Source: Oscillospiraceae bacterium
Lineage (GTDB): Bacteria > Bacillota > Clostridia > Oscillospirales > Oscillospiraceae
NCBI GenBank assembly: GCA_009784725.1
Contig: WQXS01000005.1
Location: forward strand, 1 to 64,000
Direction: 5' to 3'
Length of the DNA: 64,000 nt
In this document: one piece after another, positions 1 through 7,136 of the stretch
Position numbering within the stretch: position 1 is the stretch's first letter
Layout of the letters: each line of letters opens with the position of its first letter
Notes under the pieces: generated by a model
What the model saw: only the letters and a program-made list of their open reading frames with translations
Databases searched by the model: none
Told to the model about the DNA's origin: nothing
Translations under genes and position numbers: made by a program

Positions 1-305
1 AAAGGAGGATTGTGCGGTGCTTCTGCACGGAAAACAACGCTCCTATTATACCTGACTATAACTAAATTTGGCTCGCCACCACGTCCTGGTCTGGCAGCAT
101 TTATGATTAAAAAATCATCATCTGAGATTGGTATTTTAACAGGGGTATAAATTTCTTTTGAACCACCAATTCTGTCATTACCAAGCTCGATTTTTTCATC
201 CTGTTGTCTTTCCGGGTATTCTTTATCATAATCAAAACGAGCAACCAGCACAACTATTAGTAATGCCACTACAATAAATGAAATAATTATTAACGCAACT
301 TTCAT
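1..305 (-). CDS. Membrane-anchored protein, 3' part cut by window edge
   Basis: An open frame runs from an ATG at 305-303 to the window edge with no stop, giving about 101 residues. It starts with a hydrophobic helix (MKVALIIISFIVVALLIVV) directly followed by a charged segment rich in Asp, Glu and Lys (FDYDKEYPERQQDEK), as in a single-pass protein whose body lies outside the cell. The rest (IYTPVKIPISDDDFLII...) is not a domain I recognise. The C-terminal end lies outside the window, so no function is proposed. It is divergent from the DUF3791/DUF3990 pair. Confidence 0.6.
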   Translation of the reverse strand, partial: MKVALIIISFIVVALLIVVLVARFDYDKEYPERQQDEKIELGNDRIGGSKEIYTPVKIPISDDDFLIINAARPGRGGEPNLVIVRYNRSVVFRAEAPHNPP

Positions 306-332
306 ATAAAATGACTCTTTCTATATATTATT

Positions 333-384
333 ACACAGGAAAAAGGTTCTGTTGTACTGCTCAGAAGAACCGTCCTCTTGTGTT
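333..384. repeat. Degenerate GGACGGTTCT-type palindrome
   Basis: ACACAGG...AAGGTTCTG is followed after a short loop by AAGAACCGTCCTCTTGTGT, an imperfect inverted repeat. The right arm matches the arms of the clean palindromes at 11670-11735 and 43811-43899. It lies between two divergent genes, so a terminator role is not obvious. Confidence 0.55.
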
Positions 385-464
385 TTTCTTGCAAAACACT
401 GATATTTATGATTAAATAATATAGATAGACATAGGAATAATACTTAAATAAGGAGTGTTTTTTT

Positions 465-692
465 ATGAAAAATAATGTACACACCGAAGCCGATAGAGCG
501 GTTTGGTTAACATATGTTGTGCAAAGCACATCCGAAGATATCGGGAAGCCGGTAACCGACACTGTAGATTTGCTCGACAAGTACGATTTAATCAAGTGGA
601 TTCTGGATGGTTACAGGTCATTTCATACACAAGGTTTTGAATATATGGCGGAATTATTAGCCGACAAATTACGAGAGGCAAAAGCGATATGA
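465..692 (+). CDS. DUF3791 family small protein
   Basis: A 75-residue acidic protein with a clear Shine-Dalgarno site (AAGGAGTG, seven T residues, ATG). The pattern 'VQSTSEDIG...VTDTVDLLDKYDLIKWILDGYRSFHTQGFEY' is that of the DUF3791 family, which in many Firmicutes is encoded just before a DUF3990 gene. Its stop overlaps the start of that next gene by four bases (ATGA), so translation is probably coupled. By position and size it could be the antitoxin or partner of the DUF3990 protein. That role is inference; the family assignment is from memory of the motif. Confidence 0.7.
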   Translation: MKNNVHTEADRAVWLTYVVQSTSEDIGKPVTDTVDLLDKYDLIKWILDGYRSFHTQGFEYMAELLADKLREAKAI

Positions 693-1219
693 TACTCTTT
701 CATGGCACAAATATTAAGATAGGTAACATTGACTTCGACAAAAGCCGTTTACGTACAGATTTCGGAAAAGGCTTTTATTTATCTGACAAGTTAGGAAATG
801 CACGTAATTGGGCTGTTGACAAATCAAGCATCTCTGAAACACCAACAGTTATGCGATATGAGATAGATAAAACGATATTAAATGATGATAGAATTTCTTA
901 CCTCAGATTTGATAGTCCGACGATTGAATGGTTAAATTTTGTTAGGGACAACAGGCAAAAAACAATAAACGGTATGAGTAATAAGGAGCCAAGACATTCA
1001 TACGATATAGTCTCCGGTCCTATTGCAAATGACAAGGTCGCTATTGCTGTTGAAAAGTATTGCAGAGAAAAGCTTACTGCCGAAGAAACACTTCTTGAAG
1101 TCAAGGCAATAAAGAATGTATTTCAATTAAGTATGCATACACAACTGGCATTATCATATATACAATCAATATCATTCTCGCAATATAAAAAGCAATGGAG
1201 CGAGTGGAAGAATAGTTAG
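689..1219 (+). CDS. DUF3990 protein, ADP-ribosyltransferase-like
   Basis: A 176-residue protein starting inside the stop of the DUF3791 gene. The N-terminal half has 'LFHGTN' near residue 3-8 and 'DFGKGFYLSD' near residue 24-33. These resemble the first two active-site blocks of H-Y-E type ADP-ribosyltransferases (HGT and a GFYL tyrosine). DUF3990 is placed by others in the ADP-ribosyl fold clan. No signal peptide or membrane helix is present, so it should act in the cytoplasm. Substrate is unknown. A toxin-antitoxin or defence role is an inference from the tight pairing with the small upstream gene. Confidence 0.7.
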   Translation: MILFHGTNIKIGNIDFDKSRLRTDFGKGFYLSDKLGNARNWAVDKSSISETPTVMRYEIDKTILNDDRISYLRFDSPTIEWLNFVRDNRQKTINGMSNKEPRHSYDIVSGPIANDKVAIAVEKYCREKLTAEETLLEVKAIKNVFQLSMHTQLALSYIQSISFSQYKKQWSEWKNS

Positions 1220-1237
1220 TTTATGTTGCTTATTGCT

Positions 1238-1310
1238 CAAAACAGAGAAGGGTAGGTACGGTGCTTCTCTATTCTTATCCTTTGAACACAATAGAACCGT
1301 CCCTCTGTGT
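1238..1310. repeat. Degenerate GGACGGTTCT-type palindrome
   Basis: ACAGAGAAGGGTAGGTACGG...CTCTATTC on the left is imperfectly complementary to GAACACAATAGAACCGTCCC...CTGTGT on the right. The right arm carries the GAACCGTCCC word of the family. It lies between the convergent DUF3990 and mntP genes, where it could also act as a weak terminator. Confidence 0.5.
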
Positions 1311-1322
1311 CTACCTGTCCTC

Positions 1323-1925
1323 TTAGCCGTAGACGCCGAGGTGGTCGAGGAGGATGTTTGTGCCTATGAGGATGAGGATTATTCCGCCGAGGAGTTCGGC
1401 TTTGGATTTGAATTTTATGCCGAATATGCTGCCGATTTTGACTCCTGCGGCTGATAGTATAAATGTAGTGATGCCAATCAGAAGCACGGCAGAGAGTATA
1501 TTAACCTGTAAAAACGCAAATGAAATACCTACGGCTAACGCATCAATACTTGTTGCTATTGCAAGGGGAAGCATTTTCTTCGGACCGAGAGATGCTTCTT
1601 TTTTTATAGGTTCTTCATTTTCCATGGATTCTTCATTTTCCATAGGTTCTTCTTTTTTAAAGCTGCTATATATCATCTTTCCACCCAGAAATGCGAGCAG
1701 ACAAAAAGCTATCCAGTGGTCAAACGCTGTTATCATATCTGCAAACTGACTGCCTGCAATATATCCTATCAGTGGCATTGCGGCCTGAAAAAAGCCAAAA
1801 TACAAACCAACAAGGATTGCATTTCTAAGCATCACTTTTTTCATAGACAAACCGATGCATACCGAAACGGCAAATGCATCCATCGACAATCCTATTGCAA
1901 GCGCAAAAAGCACAAATATATTCAT
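1323..1925 (-). CDS. mntP: Manganese efflux pump MntP
   Basis: A membrane protein of about 200 residues with six predicted helices in two related halves. Each half carries the family signature with a conserved Asp: 'LSMDAFAVSVCIGL' near the N-terminus and 'TSIDALAVGISFAFL' in the second half. MntP exports Mn(II) across the cytoplasmic membrane. I chose the ATG at 1925 because GAGGT lies at the proper distance upstream; a longer frame to 1991 has no such site and adds a non-membrane leader. The central cytoplasmic loop is longer than usual because of an acidic repeat (EEPMENEES...). No yybP-ykoY manganese riboswitch could be recognised in the short upstream gap. Confidence 0.88.
   Translation of the reverse strand: MNIFVLFALAIGLSMDAFAVSVCIGLSMKKVMLRNAILVGLYFGFFQAAMPLIGYIAGSQFADMITAFDHWIAFCLLAFLGGKMIYSSFKKEEPMENEESMENEEPIKKEASLGPKKMLPLAIATSIDALAVGISFAFLQVNILSAVLLIGITTFILSAAGVKIGSIFGIKFKSKAELLGGIILILIGTNILLDHLGVYG
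1606..1652. repeat. 18-bp tandem repeat inside mntP
   Basis: The unit TTCTTCATTTTCCATGGA is repeated with two changes (...CATAGG) and then half a unit. On the coding strand it encodes the repeated acidic loop PMENEES/MENEEP. It looks like slippage expansion in a loop and keeps the frame. Confidence 0.7.
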
Positions 1926-2006
1926 TAATACCTCACATGATGAAAAATATTGCTTAATGCAAGGGACATATATAATACTTCGTTGAATCACCCTGAACGA
2001 AGTACT

Positions 2007-3203
2007 TTACGTGTCCTGCCGGTTGCGGAGGCGTTTTTGCACAACAACTGCAGAGTATACAAGAGCGCAGACAGCACAGACAGCACCGAGACCGATGCTG
2101 AACCAAAGGAAGGTGTGGCGGGTGCCTATTGTCATTGAAAGATAACCGCCGAGCAGGTTGCCTGTAATGTTTCCGAGTCCCATCTGACATAGGGCAAGCA
2201 TGCTTTGACCCGTGGATTTGAGGTCGTCATCCATTTCTTTATTAATAAATGTTGCACAGCTGTAATACATCCCGATAAATGAAATCCCGTTGCCGAGCAT
2301 TGATATATACACAAAGGTCATATCAGCTGCGGCGAAAAGCAGAAGCATTCTGAGCGTAACCATAAACCCGCAGAAAATTGTTACCGCTACCACCGAGAAG
2401 CGTTTGAGCACTCTGTCAATGAACAGGAAAACCGGTATTTCTACGAGAATGGACATAAAATGAGCAATTCCTATTTCCCTTGTTGAAAAACCAAGCTCCT
2501 GCACGTAAACACCCAGAAACGCAAAATAGAACCCTTGAGCAATCTGAACTGCAAAGGCTATAAAGAGAATAAAAATTATCTTTTTGTTACGGAAAACCCT
2601 TTTCAGTTCAAACTTGCTTTTTTCCTTCTTTTCGGTTTCAACCTGGGGTATTTTGCAGACAAAAAAGAAAAGCACAAAAAGGCACAGGGAGCCGAGAATA
2701 AAGGTAAGATTGCTTGAGTAGGCATAGACCTGACCGGATATAAGTATCATTAGACCGAAGCCTATTGTACCTCCGAGACGTACCCGTGAAAAGTTGGTTC
2801 CCGTCTGTGCAAGGTATGCTATGGTTATTGCATCAGACAGCGGAATCAGGCAGACCTGAAAAGACATAAATAAGGACACCGTAAAAAACAACGCCCAGAA
2901 GCTGTTGCTGAAAATAAACAGCAATATTGACAGACAGCACCCAAGTGTAACAATCTTCAAAACTGCCCGCCTGTTTCCTGTCCTGTCACTTATCCTTGAC
3001 CATATCGGGAGAATAAATATTGTTGCAATCGAGCCTATACTGACAAGCACCCCGATACGCCCCGAGTCTATCCCGAGGTTTGCATAGTGAGCAGTGAGGT
3101 ACGGTAAAAATACCGCAACACACACATACAGCATAACATTTAAGGAAAAAAAGAGCACCTCTGCCCGTTTTTCCTCGCTTAGATTACCAAAACGAAATTT
3201 CAT
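2007..3203 (-). CDS. MFS permease, 12 helices, substrate unknown
   Basis: A 398-residue major facilitator superfamily protein. Twelve hydrophobic segments are visible, with the usual loop 2-3 motif 'RISDRTGNRRAVL' near residue 70-82. The N-terminal style ('VMLYVCVAVFLPYLTAHYANLGIDSGRIG') resembles the LacY/nucleoside-symporter-like MFS_1_like group. It starts 33 nt after the pullulanase stop on the same strand. A role in taking up pullulanase products is possible from this position, but no binding residue supports a particular sugar. Confidence 0.75.
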   Translation of the reverse strand: MKFRFGNLSEEKRAEVLFFSLNVMLYVCVAVFLPYLTAHYANLGIDSGRIGVLVSIGSIATIFILPIWSRISDRTGNRRAVLKIVTLGCCLSILLFIFSNSFWALFFTVSLFMSFQVCLIPLSDAITIAYLAQTGTNFSRVRLGGTIGFGLMILISGQVYAYSSNLTFILGSLCLFVLFFFVCKIPQVETEKKEKSKFELKRVFRNKKIIFILFIAFAVQIAQGFYFAFLGVYVQELGFSTREIGIAHFMSILVEIPVFLFIDRVLKRFSVVAVTIFCGFMVTLRMLLLFAAADMTFVYISMLGNGISFIGMYYSCATFINKEMDDDLKSTGQSMLALCQMGLGNITGNLLGGYLSMTIGTRHTFLWFSIGLGAVCAVCALVYSAVVVQKRLRNRQDT

Positions 3204-3236
3204 CTCAATTCTTTCTCAATGCTACCCCTGTGTTCT

Positions 3237-6200
3237 TTATTTTTTCTTTTTGCGGAGGTTTGTGAATGATAGGGCTGCGGCTGCTATTAGTGCCGCTCCT
3301 GCTGCGCATAGGGTGATTATTGTCGGGAGCATGGTGCCGTCACCGCCCGAGCTTGATATCCCGGTGCCTTCGCGTATAAGGACAAACCCCGAGTGCGGCG
3401 GCATTTCGAGTTCTCTGCCCCGGACACGTCCGATGACATCAACGCCTGCGGTTTCTCCGTCAACCAGAATATCCCATCCCCCGGCGGGAAGTGAAAGAAC
3501 CTGGTCATTTCTGTTTGCATTAATTGCAATAAGAACTGTTTTACCGTCGTATTCTATCGTGTATGCAAGCAGAAAACGCTCTGTTTCAATAAATGTGATG
3601 GACTCGGCAATATCGTCGGCTGTTCTCATACGGAATATCGGCTCTGATTTACGCAGCTCAATCAGACCTTTGTAATATTCGACAAGGTCATTATATTCCG
3701 ACTTACGGTTCCAGTCGAGTTTATTGACTGAATCGGGTGATTCATAGCTGTTTTCATCACCGAATTTTGTCCTTGCAAACTCTTCACCGGCTTGGAAGAA
3801 GGGTATTCCCTGAGAGGTCAGTACAAGCAATGCAGACATTTTATTGAACTTCAGATATTCCTCTTCGCCGACATCGGGACGTGATTCATGGAACTTATCC
3901 CATAAGGTCAGATTATCATGTGCCGATGCGTAGTTAACGGCCTGTGAGGGTGCTTTTGCCCAGGGTCCGTCAGAGTATGATACCCTTGAATAATCTATCT
4001 GAGGATGGAAGCATGATGCGGCAATACCGAACATTACATCCTCTCTTCTGCTGAGGTTGCCGCTTACATATCCCGGTTCTTCTCTTTCAAAAACATGCCC
4101 TTTGATTCCGTCGCGCATATCATCGGAAAAAGCAGCTATATGCTCATGCAGTTTCATTGTGTTTCTTTTTATAGCCTGCTCAGCTTCGGGAAGGGGTGTA
4201 GCGCCGCCTGTCCAGCCTTCGCCGTAAATCAAAATATCGGGGTTAACTTCACTAAGAGCAGTGCGCACCTGATTCATGGTATATATATCATGTAATCCCA
4301 TTAAATCAAAACGGAATCCGTCAATATTATATTCCGTTGCCCAATATACAACCGAATCCATAATAAACCTGCGCATCATGCTGCGCTCGGATGCTGTTTC
4401 GTTGCCGCATCCCGAACCGTTGGAAAACGATCCGTCTGCGTTCATACGGTAATAATACCCCGGCACCAGCAGATTGAGATTGCTGTCGGCTGATGCACCC
4501 GTATGGTTGTATACCACATCCATAACAACTCTGATTCCGTTGTTGTGCAGGCTTTGCACCATTTGCTTAAACTCGTTTATACGCACATGTCCATTAAACG
4601 GATCGGTCGAATACGAACCCTCGGGGAGATTGTAGTTTTCGGGGTCATATCCCCAGTTGAAGTTGTTTTGCTCCAAATATCTTTCGTCAATGCTGCGAAA
4701 ATCGAAGACGGGCAGTAAGTGCAGATGTGTAACTCCCATTTCAACAAGATGGTCAATACCTGTTGCAAGCCCGTCATCGTTGGTTGTCCCTGTTTCGGTG
4801 AAAGCAAGATACTTGCCCTTGTTAACCATTCCGGAATTTTCCGATATTGAAAAATCACGAACATGAAGCTCATAAATTACAGCATCTGTCGGGTGAACAA
4901 AGGGCGGAGGTGCAATACTTCCCCATCCTTCCGGGTTTGTTTTTTCCAGATTTACCACCATTCCCCGCTTTCCGTTGACACCTGCGGCTCTTGCATACGG
5001 GTCGATTGCTTCATTTGTACTACCTTCGACCACAACCGTAAATGTGTAATAAACTCCGTCAAGGTCTCCGGATTTTTCGGCTTCCCATGCACCTCTTCCT
5101 ATTGATTTCATCGGGAGCTGCTCTGAAAGTTCGGATTCATACCCGTCGGGGTACAGGTTTACAAATGCCTCCGTTGATGTCGGCGCCCACAGACGGAATA
5201 TTGTTTTATCCTCTGAATAGATTGCACCAAGCTCTCCATTATATGCATACATCATATCAAATGCTTCGGTACTAAAGAAATTATGGCTTATGGATACAAC
5301 TCTGCTGTCGTAATCTGTTTTACTCACAGTATATGTAGTTTCAAGTGATAACGGTTCATTAAAAATTATGTTGAACTCACTGTCAAAATTATCATTAATT
5401 GCTGTTGAGTCGGTTTTGTTTATACGTTCAATTGAAGAAAACGCAACATTATTCCCGCCGTTATCGGTTATTTGGAAGCCTTCCGCTCCTTCGTAGGAAT
5501 CCGTCGGGTATGATAATCTTACATATATCTGTGTCGGGCTTTCAAGAACGGCATCGCGTATCTGCTTGTTAATACCCGGCTGCTCTCCGTAAGTTAATCC
5601 CCGTTGTCCCTGCACTGCATAGACAACAAGTGTTTCTTCGCCGTCGGGTACATTACTCAGTGCAAGGTCAAATGTTTCCGTGCGCATTCCGTCCGGACCT
5701 TCAACGTTAAATTGCAATTCAATTCTTTGCCTGCTTGTGACGTTACTCAGGTTCAGGATATAAAAAATTCCGAAATCATCTTCTCCCGAGCGGGTTAAGT
5801 AATTTCTGTCCTCGAGTATTATCACGGCATGCTCGTCATCGTATGCATTATCATAACGGTGCCTGTGGATGGTGATTTCAAGCTCATCATATTCTGTTGT
5901 TGTGCCGTACCCTGCAGGTGCTTCGTAGAAAAACTCGGCCTGTCCCGAATATACCCATATTTCATTACCGATTGTAAGGTCGATAAAACGGTCTTCCGAT
6001 ACATCCTTTTCCCAAGCATCTGTCCTTACAATAAACCCGACACTTGTTTCCGCATCAGGCACGGTGAATACCGCTGTAACCCCGAAGTCACTTTCGTCAT
6101 TAAACGGGAACGCCTTCCCCTCTTTTCCTGCAGCCCATGACCAAATATTCCACTTCTCATAATCTCCGTCTTCACGCTGATAATGAATAGTAATTTCAAC

Positions 6201-6281
6201 ATCCGCAGGCTGCGACAATGCAGGCGCAGCAAACATTAAAATAAATATAATCGTAAGTAACAATGAAATTATACGTTTCAT
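3237..6281 (-). CDS. pulA: Surface-anchored type I pullulanase (GH13)
   Basis: A 1014-residue secreted enzyme that should cleave alpha-1,6 bonds of pullulan and branched starch. Order: signal peptide (residues 1-24, MKRIISLLLTIIFILMFAAP), two pullulanase-associated carbohydrate-binding regions (about 25-230, 'ITIHYQREDGDYEKWNIWSW' style), a linker, a CBM48-like N-domain (about 345-450), then the GH13 barrel. The four conserved blocks are present: 'DVVYNHTG' near 590, 'GFRFDLMGLHD' near 657 (nucleophile Asp), 'YGEGW' near 685 (acid Glu) and 'SAHDN' near 785. The YNWGYDP-like block of pullulanases is seen as 'NWGYDPENYN'. The C-terminus has a helix plus KKKK stop-transfer, so the enzyme is held on the membrane rather than released. 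All catalytic residues are intact. Confidence 0.93.
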   Translation of the reverse strand: MKRIISLLLTIIFILMFAAPALSQPADVEITIHYQREDGDYEKWNIWSWAAGKEGKAFPFNDESDFGVTAVFTVPDAETSVGFIVRTDAWEKDVSEDRFIDLTIGNEIWVYSGQAEFFYEAPAGYGTTTEYDELEITIHRHRYDNAYDDEHAVIILEDRNYLTRSGEDDFGIFYILNLSNVTSRQRIELQFNVEGPDGMRTETFDLALSNVPDGEETLVVYAVQGQRGLTYGEQPGINKQIRDAVLESPTQIYVRLSYPTDSYEGAEGFQITDNGGNNVAFSSIERINKTDSTAINDNFDSEFNIIFNEPLSLETTYTVSKTDYDSRVVSISHNFFSTEAFDMMYAYNGELGAIYSEDKTIFRLWAPTSTEAFVNLYPDGYESELSEQLPMKSIGRGAWEAEKSGDLDGVYYTFTVVVEGSTNEAIDPYARAAGVNGKRGMVVNLEKTNPEGWGSIAPPPFVHPTDAVIYELHVRDFSISENSGMVNKGKYLAFTETGTTNDDGLATGIDHLVEMGVTHLHLLPVFDFRSIDERYLEQNNFNWGYDPENYNLPEGSYSTDPFNGHVRINEFKQMVQSLHNNGIRVVMDVVYNHTGASADSNLNLLVPGYYYRMNADGSFSNGSGCGNETASERSMMRRFIMDSVVYWATEYNIDGFRFDLMGLHDIYTMNQVRTALSEVNPDILIYGEGWTGGATPLPEAEQAIKRNTMKLHEHIAAFSDDMRDGIKGHVFEREEPGYVSGNLSRREDVMFGIAASCFHPQIDYSRVSYSDGPWAKAPSQAVNYASAHDNLTLWDKFHESRPDVGEEEYLKFNKMSALLVLTSQGIPFFQAGEEFARTKFGDENSYESPDSVNKLDWNRKSEYNDLVEYYKGLIELRKSEPIFRMRTADDIAESITFIETERFLLAYTIEYDGKTVLIAINANRNDQVLSLPAGGWDILVDGETAGVDVIGRVRGRELEMPPHSGFVLIREGTGISSSGGDGTMLPTIITLCAAGAALIAAAALSFTNLRKKKK

Positions 6282-6317
6282 AACAAACCACCTTTAAAAT
6301 AATAAAACAAGTGTAAC

Positions 6318-6344
6318 ATACCCTTGCATTTTCAGCAAGGGTAT
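6318..6344 (-). terminator. Hairpin in the pullulanase leader
   Basis: ATACCCTTGC and GCAAGGGTAT form a perfect 10-bp stem with a 7-nt loop, extended on the outside by ACAAG/CTTGT. Read on the minus strand it is followed by GTTTTATTATTTT. It sits 37 nt upstream of the pullulanase ATG, so it could end transcription from the upstream genes or attenuate pullulanase expression. Confidence 0.6.
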
Positions 6345-6360
6345 CAGAGCTTGTGTTTAT

Positions 6361-6486
6361 TAGACGGAGTTGGGTCTCTAAAATTTAATTTCGTTCACGT
6401 AGGCATGGACGCCGGAGGGCGCTCTGTAGAAACAGGAGGTTTCTTCTGAGCGAAGGAATTAAATTTTAGAGACCCAACTCCGTCTA
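6361..6486. repeat. Arm-core-arm palindromic element, copy A
   Basis: Perfect 30-bp inverted arms (6361-6390 and 6457-6486; outer end TAGACGGAGTTGGG) enclose a 66-nt core. The core reads AGGCATGGACGCC, then GGGCGCTCTGT, GAAACAGGAGGTTTC, CTGAGCGAAGG. The same core occurs at 20958-21135 and 38020-38142 with quite different arms. Inside the core GGC/GCC, CGCTC/GAGCG and GAAAC/GTTTC can pair. It lies between the discoidin-domain gene and the pullulanase gene. Confidence 0.85.
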
Positions 6487-6496
6487 TATATAATCC

Positions 6497-7120
6497 CTAT
6501 TCGTAGACTTGTATTTCGGCGGCTTGGGCGCCGTTTGAGCGGCCGGAGGATTTTTTGGTGAAGGTGAATTTTACGTAGCGTGCTTCAACAGGTGAAAAAT
6601 CTATCCGTACGATGTTGCCGGTGTCGGGGTCGAATTGGTGTCTTTCCGAGGGGGCAACGGTTGTGTAGGTTGAGCCGTCGGTGCTGACAAGAACCTCAAA
6701 GGTTTGGGTTCTCGGTTCCCAAATCGGGGCGGGGTTCAGCCTGACCGCAACTGTTTGGATTGTATGGGTATCTGCAAGGTCGACAGTGAAGTCCATTGGC
6801 AGACCTCTGCTTTCCCAGTAGGAAGTCAGCTCGCCGTCAACTGCGTTTGCGGGAACAAAAGCCTCTGTTGCTTCGCCGGATTCTACGTTTTTACCTTCGG
6901 CAAGATTCGGAGTTTCCGGGAGTTTAATAAAATGCTCTTCCGGGTCGGGAAATCCGGGCGGGAACTCTGCTTCGTCCTGCTCGGGTGTTTGTATGAGTGT
7001 CACTCCGGGCGGCAGCTTTGCACCTCCCGGGGATGAAGAACCTGCAAAAAACACAATAGCGGAAGCAACGAGCGAGACAACAATTACTGCGACGAAGATT
7101 ATTATAAGTTTTTTATTCAT
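6497..7120 (-). CDS. Membrane-anchored F5/8 type C (discoidin) domain protein
   Basis: A 207-residue protein with an N-terminal membrane helix (MNKKLIIIFVAVIVVSLVAS), a proline-rich spacer, and a C-terminal discoidin/F5-8C beta-sandwich from about residue 75. Typical blocks are 'NLAEGKNVESG', 'NAVDGELTSYWES', 'FTVDLADTHTIQTVAVRL' and the closing 'ARYVKFTFTKK...AEIQVYE'. Such domains bind sugars or cell-wall polymers outside the cell. Start: the ATG at 7120 has GAGGAG eight bases upstream; a GTG at 7129 overlaps that site. It follows the beta-helix gene by 16 nt and is probably co-transcribed with it. Confidence 0.8.
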   Translation of the reverse strand: MNKKLIIIFVAVIVVSLVASAIVFFAGSSSPGGAKLPPGVTLIQTPEQDEAEFPPGFPDPEEHFIKLPETPNLAEGKNVESGEATEAFVPANAVDGELTSYWESRGLPMDFTVDLADTHTIQTVAVRLNPAPIWEPRTQTFEVLVSTDGSTYTTVAPSERHQFDPDTGNIVRIDFSPVEARYVKFTFTKKSSGRSNGAQAAEIQVYE

Positions 7121-7136
7121 ATTGCACACTCCTCTC

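Noticed and set aside
1233..1454. 73-residue acidic open frame on the plus strand
   Set aside because: It overlaps the end of mntP on the other strand and includes a palindromic repeat; the Glu/Asp-rich composition is the mirror of membrane codons.
1926..2006. yybP-ykoY manganese riboswitch before mntP
   Set aside because: The gap is too short and none of the conserved riboswitch words can be seen.
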